Shown here: piece by piece, positions 1 to 4,907 of the stretch | Position numbering within the stretch: position 1 is the first letter of the stretch | Layout: each line of letters opens with the position of its first letter | NCBI GenBank assembly: GCA_016789245.1 | Contig: JAEURM010000162.1 | Location: 1 to 5,090, forward strand | DNA: 5,090 bases | Origin: Anaerolineales bacterium | GTDB taxonomy: Bacteria > Chloroflexota > Anaerolineae > Anaerolineales > UBA6663 | Direction: 5' to 3' | Made by a program: the position numbers and the translations under genes | Notes under the pieces: model-generated | What the model was told of the DNA's origin: nothing | The model's database searches: none | What the model saw: the letters and a program-made list of their open reading frames with translations, nothing else

Positions 1-119
1 CTTATTCCAGCACGGGTTCTTAGTTTTCAATCAGTTCGGGCTTAAGCACACTACCGCCCGAAGGGCTTCAAGGTACTCAGTAAGGGCTTTAGCCCGCGCG
101 GCGGGTAAAATTCACATCT
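1..119. other. Non-coding upstream region with small GC hairpins
   Basis: No gene can be supported here. If a plus-strand gene enters from the left in frame 1 it would stop at 43-45, but its 14 codons resemble nothing I recognise. Three potential hairpins are visible: TTCGGGC (35-41) with GCCCGAA (56-62), GGGC (84-87) with GCCC (92-95) around TTTA, and CCCGC (93-97) with GCGGG (101-105). The GGGCTT motif recurs at 38-43, 63-68 and 84-89, which gives the stretch the look of a dispersed intergenic repeat. There is no T-tract that would make any of the hairpins a convincing terminator. Confidence 0.5.
106..111 (+). promoter_or_regulatory. Possible -10 box just upstream of the SDR gene
   Basis: TAAAAT differs from TATAAT at one position and ends 8 nt before the ATG at 120. 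Transcription from it would start at about 118-120, giving an essentially leaderless mRNA. That agrees with the lack of a good Shine-Dalgarno sequence before this gene. No convincing -35 hexamer is seen 16-18 nt upstream, so the call is weak. Confidence 0.25.
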
Positions 120-920
120 ATGCCCCTCACCCTCAAAACTGCCCTCATCACCGGCGCTTCTAGCGGCATTGGAGAAGCGCTGGCCAAAAGCCTAGCCGCG
201 CGCGGCACGCATGTGGCGCTCATTGCGCGCACTGCTTCCGCGCTGGAAAAAGTTGCCGCTGGGATAAAGTCTCACGGCGGTGCGGCTTCCATTTATCCCG
301 TGGATGCTTCTGATTGGCGCGCGCTGGAAACCCTCACGCCGCGCATCTTGGCCGAAGTTGGCCCACCAGATTTACTCATCAACAGCGCGGGCGCGGGCCG
401 TTGGCTCTTCACCGAAGAGACCGAGCCAGAAGAAGCCATATCCATGATGAACGCGCCGTACTTTTCCGCGTTCTTCACTACCCGCGCATTTTTGCCGGCT
501 ATGCTGGCGCGGCGCTCCGGCGTGATTGTGAATATCAACTCGCCGGTAGCCCGCATTGTGTGGCCAGGCGCGGCCGGTTACGCGGCGGCGCGCGGCGCAC
601 TACAAACGTACACCAACGCCCTCCGTTCAGATTTATATGGCACGGGCTTGCATGTCCTTTCTGTGGCCTGTGGCGAAGTAAAAACGCCATACTTCACCAC
701 CAACCTCGGTACGTTAGAGCGTGCACCCCGCATTGCGCGCCTGCTCATCCCCGCCCTCACGGCCGAGCAAGTGGCCGCCGCCACCCTTCGCGCCATTGAA
801 ACGCGTCAGCGCGAAATTGTTTTGCCCTTCATGCTCCGTGTGTTTTACGCTTTGCACTACATTGCGCCGCGTTTGGTTGAGTGGCTGGCGATTGCCACAG
901 GACATCAACACAAGAAATAG
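120..920 (+). CDS. Short-chain dehydrogenase/reductase (SDR) family protein, YxxxR variant
   Basis: Classical SDR-fold protein of 266 residues, expected to be a cytosolic or membrane-edge NAD(P)-dependent oxidoreductase; the substrate cannot be predicted. The cofactor motif TGASSGIG lies at residues 11-18, the NNAG-type motif reads NSAG (88-91), the helix Asn is N111, the catalytic Ser is S141 and the catalytic Tyr is Y154. S141 sits 13 residues before the Tyr, as is usual. The Lys of YxxxK is Arg (R158, codon CGC at 591-593), which may be a trait of this subfamily or may alter activity. The C-terminal part (about 233-261) is hydrophobic and aromatic and could touch the membrane. The ATG at 120 places the Rossmann motif at the normal distance from the N-terminus. 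No strong Shine-Dalgarno is seen. The gene ends directly against the repeat-filled spacer before the Nudix gene. Confidence 0.93.
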   Translation: MPLTLKTALITGASSGIGEALAKSLAARGTHVALIARTASALEKVAAGIKSHGGAASIYPVDASDWRALETLTPRILAEVGPPDLLINSAGAGRWLFTEETEPEEAISMMNAPYFSAFFTTRAFLPAMLARRSGVIVNINSPVARIVWPGAAGYAAARGALQTYTNALRSDLYGTGLHVLSVACGEVKTPYFTTNLGTLERAPRIARLLIPALTAEQVAAATLRAIETRQREIVLPFMLRVFYALHYIAPRLVEWLAIATGHQHKK

Positions 921-1002
921 TGTCACGTGTCGGGTGTCGAGTGTCCTCCGCAAAGACCGAGCTTATGGCTTCGACTGACACCTGACACTTTGACACTCGA
1001 CA
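921..1002. repeat. Inverted arrays of TGTC-type 7-mers
   Basis: Four 7-nt units beginning TGTC run head to tail from 921 to 948, starting on the base after the SDR stop codon. The right half carries the same motif in reverse, with GACAC at 977, 984 and 992 and GAC at 999 (spacings 7, 8, 7). An 11-bp perfect inverted repeat joins 935-945 (TGTCGAGTGTC) to 992-1002. An alternative stem joins 928-938 to 977-987 with one G·T pair, so two competing folds exist. There is no T-tract. It resembles the short tandem heptamer repeats (STRR) known from cyanobacterial intergenic regions, but relatedness is not implied. Confidence 0.7.
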
Positions 1003-1009
1003 TTAAGTT

Positions 1010-1972
1010 ATGGATTATCTTCAAACTATCCGCTCCAAAGTTGGCTCGCGCAAAATAATTCTGGCTTACGTGACGGCGCTGATTGTGAATGAGGGCGGTG
1101 AACTGCTGTGGCAGAAGCGCGGGGATTTTGAGTGGTGGGGCCTGCCCGGCGGCGTGCTGGAATTGGGCGAGAGCTTTAGCCAATGTTGTGTGCGTGAAGT
1201 TTTAGAAGAAACCGGCTTCCACGTTGAGCCGGTGCGGGCCATTGGCCTGTACAGCGGCCCGCAATTTGATGTGCGTTATCCCAATGGTGATGAAGTACAA
1301 CAATTCACTTTAGCGTTGGAATGCCGGATTGTGGGGGGTGATGGGCGCGTAGATGGGCAGGAAGCGCGCGCGCAAACGTTTTTTGCGCCCTCGGCGTTTC
1401 CCGCTACTTCACCGTGGTACGCCGCTATGGCGCGCGGCTGGCAGAGCGGCCAAGCCACTACTTTTTTTGAGCCGCCCCGCTTCCAAACTCTACCCGCTTC
1501 CAACGGGGATTACATTTTGCAATTGCGCGCCGCCGTGGGCCAAATTCCGTTAATTGGTGTGGGCAGTAATGGCGTGATTTTCAATGAAGCCGGGCAAGTT
1601 CTGCTCATCCAACGCGCGGATAATGGGCAGTGGAACACGCCGGGCGGTTACAGTGATTTGGGCGAGAACGCCGCTGAAACCTGCGTGCGTGAAGTGTATG
1701 AAGAAATTGGCCTGCACGTTGAACCGACGCGCCTCATCAGCGTGCGCACCCAAGCAGATTATTTGGTGACTTACCCAAACGGTGACCAAACGCAAGTGTG
1801 TGTGGCGTTGTTTGCCTGCCGCGTGGTGGGCGGTGCATTGAAGCTAGATAAAGCCGAAATCGCGGATGCGGCGTTTTTCTCAGCCGATGCTTTGCCCGAG
1901 CCAATGCCCGCCCGCGCCCACCAACGGGTAACGGATGCTCTGCTAAACTTGCCGTACACGCTTTTTTCCTAA
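1010..1972 (+). CDS. Tandem two-domain Nudix hydrolase
   Basis: Contains two complete Nudix domains in 320 residues; single-domain Nudix enzymes are usually about half this size. Nudix enzymes hydrolyse nucleoside diphosphates linked to another moiety (dNTPs, ADP-ribose, NADH, cap-like compounds) with Mg2+ bound by the GX5EX7REUXEEXGU box. Box 1 runs G48 to F70 (E54, R62, E63, E66, E67) and box 2 runs G213 to L235 (E219, R227, E228, E231, E232). Both match the consensus fully, so both sites may be active. The two halves align without gaps at an offset of 165 residues from about residue 2 to 131, including the DY....R..VG leader before each domain. The ATG at 1010 is supported by that leader, although no clear Shine-Dalgarno precedes it. 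The substrate is not predictable. Only 13 nt separate it from ridA, suggesting co-transcription. Confidence 0.95.
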   Translation: MDYLQTIRSKVGSRKIILAYVTALIVNEGGELLWQKRGDFEWWGLPGGVLELGESFSQCCVREVLEETGFHVEPVRAIGLYSGPQFDVRYPNGDEVQQFTLALECRIVGGDGRVDGQEARAQTFFAPSAFPATSPWYAAMARGWQSGQATTFFEPPRFQTLPASNGDYILQLRAAVGQIPLIGVGSNGVIFNEAGQVLLIQRADNGQWNTPGGYSDLGENAAETCVREVYEEIGLHVEPTRLISVRTQADYLVTYPNGDQTQVCVALFACRVVGGALKLDKAEIADAAFFSADALPEPMPARAHQRVTDALLNLPYTLFS

Positions 1973-1974
1973 TC

Positions 1975-1979
1975 AGGAG
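1975..1979 (+). promoter_or_regulatory. Ribosome binding site of ridA
   Basis: AGGAG lies 6 nt before the ATG at 1986, immediately after the Nudix stop codon (1970-1972). It is the clearest Shine-Dalgarno in the window, fixes the ridA start, and supports translation of ridA from a shared Nudix-ridA transcript. Confidence 0.85.
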
Positions 1980-1985
1980 CTTTTC

Positions 1986-2375
1986 ATGTCCACCCCCATC
2001 GCTCTGCACACGGATAACGCCCCCAAGGCCATTGGCCCGTACTCTCAAGCCATCCGCGCCAACGGCTTTTTGTTCTGTTCCGGCCAAATACCGCTAGACC
2101 CGGCCAGCATGCAAATAGTAGAAGGCGATATTGAAACGCAAACGCGCCGCGTGCTGACCAACATACAAGCTGTGCTAGAGAACGCCGGCACCAGCTTGAG
2201 CCGCGTGGTAAAAACCACCGTCTTCATGCAGGATTTAGGCGAATTCACGCGCATGAACGCCGTGTACGCGGAATTCTTCACCGGCACGCCGCCCGCACGC
2301 AGTACCGTACAAGTGGCCGCCCTGCCCCGCAACGCCAAAATTGAGATTGAGTGCGTGGCGCTGGTGGAAGGCTGA
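1986..2375 (+). CDS. ridA: RidA family protein, enamine/imine deaminase
   Basis: Member of the YjgF/YER057c/UK114 family with 129 residues, the normal length. RidA (2-iminobutanoate/2-iminopropanoate deaminase) hydrolyses reactive enamine/imine intermediates released by PLP enzymes such as threonine dehydratase, protecting other PLP enzymes in the cytosol. Key residues are present: Y19 in the IGPYSQA segment, the PARS motif with the substrate-binding R105, and E122 in KIEIE, equivalent to E. coli Tyr17, Arg105 and Glu120. The family signature from P103 through I121 is complete. These point to a canonical RidA rather than a divergent Rid subgroup lacking the Arg. It starts 13 nt after the Nudix gene with a strong Shine-Dalgarno and is followed by a hairpin that may end the transcript. 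Confidence 0.96.
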   Translation: MSTPIALHTDNAPKAIGPYSQAIRANGFLFCSGQIPLDPASMQIVEGDIETQTRRVLTNIQAVLENAGTSLSRVVKTTVFMQDLGEFTRMNAVYAEFFTGTPPARSTVQVAALPRNAKIEIECVALVEG

Positions 2376-2385
2376 AACGGATGTG

Positions 2386-2403
2386 AACGCGCTTCAGCGC
2401 GTT
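2386..2403 (+). terminator. Hairpin after ridA, possible weak terminator
   Basis: AACGCGC pairs perfectly with GCGCGTT around a TTCA loop, 10 nt after the ridA stop. A short TTTC follows in place of a full T-tract, so termination would be partial or Rho-assisted. An alternative reading is a transcript-stabilising or REP-like hairpin, because the next hairpin has the same loop. Confidence 0.5.
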
Positions 2404-2414
2404 TCGCACTAACA

Positions 2415-2436
2415 GGCGTTGGCTTCAGCCAATGCC
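2415..2436. repeat. Second TTCA-loop hairpin (REP-like pair)
   Basis: GGCGTTGGC (2415-2423) pairs with GCCAATGCC (2428-2436) over 9 positions with one G·T, again around TTCA. It lies 11 nt after the previous hairpin and ends 11 nt before the -35 box of the efp promoter. Two GC stems with the same loop side by side resemble a bacterial REP-type doublet. No T-tract follows, so it is not a standard terminator. Confidence 0.55.
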
Positions 2437-2447
2437 GCGCCGCGCCG

Positions 2448-2477
2448 TTGACGAAACCATCTCCGGCTGGCTATAAT
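2448..2477 (+). promoter_or_regulatory. Sigma-70 type promoter of efp
   Basis: TTGACG (2448-2453) and a perfect TATAAT (2472-2477) are separated by 18 nt. This is the best promoter in the window. Transcription should begin near 2484, giving a leader of about 70 nt before efp. It shows that efp is expressed independently of the Nudix-ridA pair. Confidence 0.82.
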
Positions 2478-2483
2478 TTCAAT

Positions 2484-2516
2484 ACAAACGCGCAGGTGAA
2501 CGCCTGCGCTGTTTGT
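2484..2516 (+). promoter_or_regulatory. Strong 5' leader hairpin of the efp mRNA
   Basis: ACAAACGCGCAGG (2484-2496) pairs with CCTGCGC (2503-2509) and GTTTGT (2511-2516), making 13 pairs with one bulged T at 2510 and a 6-nt loop. The base of the stem coincides with the predicted transcription start. Such a 5'-terminal stem could protect the mRNA from decay. The GC core followed by TGTTTGTTG could instead act as an attenuator. The Shine-Dalgarno at 2541 lies outside the stem, so translation is not directly blocked. Confidence 0.6.
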
Positions 2517-2540
2517 TGAATAATCACTTTTCAGACTGTG

Positions 2541-2546
2541 TAAGGA
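2541..2546 (+). promoter_or_regulatory. Ribosome binding site of efp
   Basis: TAAGGA lies 7 nt before the ATG at 2554 and supports that start, which also gives the expected short N-terminus before the first beta-strand of EF-P. Confidence 0.75.
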
Positions 2547-2553
2547 CAGAAGC

Positions 2554-3111
2554 ATGATTGATGTGAACAACCTCCGTAAAGGCGTGACCTTCACCCTGGA
2601 CGGGCAACTCTTCCGCGTGCTGGAGTACAGCCACAACAAACCCGGGCGCGGCAACGCCACCATCCGCACCAAACTGTACAACCTCAAGAGCGGCGCGAAC
2701 ATTGAAAAAACCTTTCAATCCGGTGACCGCGTGCAAGATATCCGCCTTGAGACGCGCTCGGCGCAATATCTCTATAATGATGGCGATTTTTATTACTTCA
2801 TGGATAACACCAGCTACGAGCAAACGCCCATCAGCAAAACTTCACTGGGTGACCATGTGGATTACTTGCGCGAGAACATGGATATTAAGCTCACCTTTTA
2901 CGAAGGTGACCCAATTGACGTGGAACTACCGCCGAACGTGGAACTAAAAATTGTGGAAAGCGAAGCCGGCCTGCAAGGCGACCGGTCTAGCGCGGCCAGC
3001 AAATTGGCCACCACCGAAACCGGCCTGAAAGTGGCCGTGCCGCTGTTTGTGAACGTGGGTGATACCATCCGCGTCAGCACTGAGAGCGGCGAGTATGTGA
3101 CGAGAGTTTAG
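2554..3111 (+). CDS. efp: Elongation factor P
   Basis: EF-P, 185 residues, full family length. It binds between the ribosomal P and E sites and helps form peptide bonds at consecutive prolines. The three-domain order is visible: a KOW-like N-terminal domain (about 1-64), a central OB domain (65-127) with the QYLYNDGDFYYFM segment (71-83), and a C-terminal OB domain (128-185). The EF-P family signature is complete from K150 through G169 (K-x-A-x4-G ... V-P-L-F-V), and the protein ends with the usual SGEYVTRV. The tip of the domain I loop is PGRG (30-33), so Arg32 replaces the Lys that EpmA modifies in E. coli. The surrounding loop is unlike the rhamnosylated (EarP) type. No modification gene is seen nearby. 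It has its own promoter, leader hairpin and ribosome binding site. Confidence 0.98.
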   Translation: MIDVNNLRKGVTFTLDGQLFRVLEYSHNKPGRGNATIRTKLYNLKSGANIEKTFQSGDRVQDIRLETRSAQYLYNDGDFYYFMDNTSYEQTPISKTSLGDHVDYLRENMDIKLTFYEGDPIDVELPPNVELKIVESEAGLQGDRSSAASKLATTETGLKVAVPLFVNVGDTIRVSTESGEYVTRV

Positions 3112-3119
3112 CCCCTTCA

Positions 3120-3164
3120 TTTCCCTCGTTTCCCTTAAAAAGGAAAGAAGGGAAACAAAGGAAA
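3120..3164. repeat. TTTCCC/GGGAAA short-period repeat between efp and the Cys-rich gene
   Basis: TTTCCC occurs at 3120 and 3129. The reverse motif GGAAA occurs at 3142, 3151 and 3160, with a period of 9. GTTTCCCTT (3128-3136) pairs perfectly with AAGGGAAAC (3148-3156), leaving an 11-nt loop. The stem follows the efp stop, but there is no T-tract, so a terminator role is uncertain. The last unit supplies the ribosome binding site of the following gene. Confidence 0.65.
3158..3162 (+). promoter_or_regulatory. Ribosome binding site supplied by the repeat
   Basis: AAGGA lies 8 nt before the ATG at 3171 and 5 nt before the in-frame TTG at 3168. The spacing favours the ATG. The sequence is part of the GGAAA repeat. 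Confidence 0.6.
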
Positions 3165-3170
3165 GTCTTG

Positions 3171-3503
3171 ATGCGTACCCCAGCCGGATTTGACTGTCAG
3201 TTCTTCTACGGTGATTACCGCCGTGGGCGCAACCATGAAGAATGCCGGTTGGTGGAGCGCAACCCCCGCAGTGAACCATGGACGCGCGGCCTGTGCAAAG
3301 ATTGCCCAGTGCCGCGCGTTTTGCGTGCCAATTCTTGCCAGCATATCCGGCTAGAAGCGGCCGTGGTAAAAACGTGGCTGGGCTTAGGCCGAAGAGTGGA
3401 ACTACGCGCCTTTTGCACCAAAAGTCAGCAAACCGTGGCCGAGCCAGAAGTGGGTTGCGGGCAGTGCCATAACCTAGATGTGTTTGAACAAAACCTGAAA
3501 TAG
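3171..3503 (+). CDS. Small Cys-rich protein of unknown function, candidate metal binder
   Basis: 110 residues from the ATG (111 if the adjacent TTG is used). I do not recognise a named family, though it reads like a conserved uncharacterised Chloroflexi protein. It has eight Cys: C9, C25, C42, C45, C56, C82, C96 and C99. Two CxxC pairs (C42/C45 in LCKDCPVP and C96/C99 in GCGQCH) could bind zinc or an iron-sulfur cluster as a split zinc ribbon. H22, H58 and H100 are extra candidates. The N-terminal part is rich in aromatic and charged residues (FFYGDYRRGR, 11-20). No signal peptide or membrane segment is visible, so it is probably cytosolic. Strong codon-position bias (GCG, CGC, CTG-type), a ribosome binding site and the Cys spacing support a real gene. 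It sits between two inverted copies of a short repeat. Confidence 0.8.
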   Translation: MRTPAGFDCQFFYGDYRRGRNHEECRLVERNPRSEPWTRGLCKDCPVPRVLRANSCQHIRLEAAVVKTWLGLGRRVELRAFCTKSQQTVAEPEVGCGQCHNLDVFEQNLK

Positions 3504-3521
3504 AGCGAGATACGAAGAAAA

Positions 3522-3549
3522 CCTTTGTTTCCCTATTTCCTTTATTTCC
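3522..3549. repeat. TTTCC repeat, inverted relative to the copy before the Cys-rich gene
   Basis: TTTCC occurs at 3528, 3536 and 3545 (spacings 8 and 9). CCTTTGTTTCCCT (3522-3534) is the exact reverse complement of 3149-3161, so a 13-bp inverted repeat brackets the Cys-rich gene. The 3504-3559 spacer holds nothing else recognisable. It leaves the next gene with a pyrimidine-rich leader lacking a Shine-Dalgarno sequence. Confidence 0.6.
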
Positions 3550-3559
3550 TGTCCTGCTC

Positions 3560-4753
3560 TTGATAAAAGCCCTCCTCTTTGACCTTGACGATACCCTGCT
3601 TGGCAACGATATGGGCACGTTTATCCCGGCCTATTTTCAAAGCATGGCCGGGCACTTTGCAGACGTAAACGGCGCGGCCCTGCTCAACGGTTTAATGGCC
3701 GGCACGCAGGCCATGTTGGCCAACACCAACCCCACCCTCACCCTGCGGCAAGTTTTCATCCAGCATTTCCCTTTAGCGCACAACGGGCAAGAAGCCGGCA
3801 TTTGGGAGCGCTTTGATGAGTTTTACCGCACTAGTTTTGAAAGCCTGCACGCCCTCACCACGCCGCGTGTGGAAGCACGCCCTGTGCTGGAGTGGGCGGC
3901 CTCCGTTGGCTACCGGCTCATCGTTGCCACCAACGCTCTTTTTCCAGAAGTGGCCATCCGCGCCCGCTTGCGCTGGGCCGGTTTAGAAGCGGTGCCGTTT
4001 GAATTTGTAACGCACATTGAGAACAGCCACTTTGCCAAGCCTCAGCCAGAATACTTTGCGGAAATTTTGGCCCGCGCTGGCCTGCGTCCCGCAGAAGCGC
4101 TGATGGTGGGCAATGATTGGAATGATGATATTGTGCCCGCCGCTAAGTTGGGCTTGGCTACGTGGTGGATTGCGGAGCCGGGCCGGGAGCCGTTGAACGG
4201 GGCTGAGCCGGTGGGCATCGGCAGTCTAAGGGGTTTCCTCCGTTGGGCGCAAACGCGCCTCGCCGGGTTTGAGCCGCCCGCCCAACCGCCCAGCCGCATC
4301 CCGTTTCGGTTGGCCGGCAATTTAGCCTTCCTCGCCGGTGAGCTTTCTCAGCTTACGGCCGCGCAATGGAAAGAACGCCCCGATGCGCATGATTGGTCTC
4401 TCACGGAGGCCATTTGCCACTTGCGGGATGTGGATGCCGAAGTGAATTTGCCGCGCCTGAACTTACTGCTCAACAACGATAACCCGTTCATCAGCGGCGC
4501 GATTACGGACCCGTGGGCCATTGAGCGCAACTATCAAGCGCAAGATGGCGCGGAAGCTTTGCGCGTGTGGGCGGGCTTCCGCCAACAACTCATTGCGGAG
4601 CTACGCACGCAACCGCCCACCGTGTGGCAACGCACCGCCCGCCACGCCCTCTTCGGCCCCAGCACCCTCGCCGAAATCATGGGCTGGGCGCTAGACCATG
4701 ACCGCTTGCACCTAGAGCAAGCGCGGAATCTACTGCGGCAGATAAGTCCGTAG
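3560..4753 (+). CDS. HAD-family hydrolase fused to a DinB-like domain
   Basis: Two-domain protein of 397 residues. Residues 1-235 form a HAD phosphatase: motif I DLDDTL (D8, D10), an inserted helical cap (about 16-95), motif II T124 in IVATN, motif III K160 in AKPQPEY, and motif IV GNDWNDD (D186, D190). These residues indicate an active Mg2+-dependent phosphohydrolase of unknown substrate. After a Pro-rich linker (about 238-248), residues 250-397 form a DinB/YfiT-type four-helix domain with the expected three metal-ligand histidines: H287 in CHLRD, H380 in LDHD and H384 in LHLEQ. Each is usually a separate protein. The start is TTG; it puts motif I at residue 8, whereas the first downstream ATG (residue 18) would remove it. 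No Shine-Dalgarno is seen. Both parts are in one uninterrupted frame, so this is a fusion, not a frameshift join. Confidence 0.93.
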   Translation: MIKALLFDLDDTLLGNDMGTFIPAYFQSMAGHFADVNGAALLNGLMAGTQAMLANTNPTLTLRQVFIQHFPLAHNGQEAGIWERFDEFYRTSFESLHALTTPRVEARPVLEWAASVGYRLIVATNALFPEVAIRARLRWAGLEAVPFEFVTHIENSHFAKPQPEYFAEILARAGLRPAEALMVGNDWNDDIVPAAKLGLATWWIAEPGREPLNGAEPVGIGSLRGFLRWAQTRLAGFEPPAQPPSRIPFRLAGNLAFLAGELSQLTAAQWKERPDAHDWSLTEAICHLRDVDAEVNLPRLNLLLNNDNPFISGAITDPWAIERNYQAQDGAEALRVWAGFRQQLIAELRTQPPTVWQRTARHALFGPSTLAEIMGWALDHDRLHLEQARNLLRQISP

Positions 4754-4761
4754 ATAGGCCG

Positions 4762-4810
4762 TTATACAGCCTGCAAACTGTATAATCACCTGTATTGGGG
4801 TTTTATACAG
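4762..4810. promoter_or_regulatory. Cluster of TTATACAG/CTGTATAA sites, possible operator
   Basis: TTATACAG occurs at 4762-4769 and 4803-4810. Its reverse complement CTGTATAA is at 4778-4785, and a shorter CTGTAT at 4790-4795. The first pair forms an 8-bp palindrome with an 8-nt spacer. The second forms CTGTAT/ATACAG with a 9-nt spacer. TTATACAGCC is repeated directly 41 nt apart. A perfect TATAAT (4781-4786) overlaps the first palindrome, but no good -35 box accompanies it. This looks like a repressor operator over a promoter; the first palindrome could instead be a weak terminator for the HAD–DinB gene. Confidence 0.5.
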
Positions 4811-4902
4811 CCAGTGGGTGTGTAAAACACAGTTGTTGCGGGCGGCTCACAGCTACTATTCAGCTTGGCCATAAACAAAGTCATAGACGTTTCAACAAAC
4901 GG

Positions 4903-4907
4903 AAGGA
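4903..4907 (+). promoter_or_regulatory. Ribosome binding site of the methyltransferase
   Basis: AAGGA within a purine-rich run (4901-4910) lies 9 nt before the ATG at 4917 and supports that start. Confidence 0.65.

Noticed and set aside
314..799. 161-residue plus-strand frame inside the SDR gene
   Set aside because: Its product is an Arg/His/Ala-rich low-information sequence typical of an out-of-frame reading in GC-rich DNA, and the SDR frame carries all the family motifs.
921..1002. CRISPR array
   Set aside because: The repeating units are 7 nt without spacers and turn round midway; no CRISPR-length repeats or cas genes are present.
1737..2087. 116-residue minus-strand frame spanning the Nudix end and the ridA start
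   Set aside because: It crosses the Nudix stop, the ridA ribosome binding site and the conserved ridA N-terminus in antisense; no domain is visible.
2554..3111. EarP-type rhamnosylated EF-P
   Set aside because: The Arg fits, but the loop is PGRG and not SGRN, and the rest of the protein reads like the Lys-type branch; no earP gene is in the window.
3149..3534. Complete transposable element (MITE or small IS)
   Set aside because: The 13-bp inverted repeats lie inside low-complexity arrays, no target-site duplication is visible outside them, and the enclosed protein is not a transposase.
2944..3618. 224-residue minus-strand open frame
   Set aside because: It runs antisense across the conserved end of efp, the Cys-rich gene and the HAD motif I, passes through the repeat spacers, and shows no recognisable motif. 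The plus-strand reading is clearly coding.
4762..4810. LexA (SOS) box linked to the DinB-like domain
   Set aside because: The CTGT and ACAG halves are either in the wrong order (ACAG-N8-CTGT) or too far apart (CTGT-N13-ACAG) for the E. coli-type box, and DinB-like domain names do not imply SOS control.
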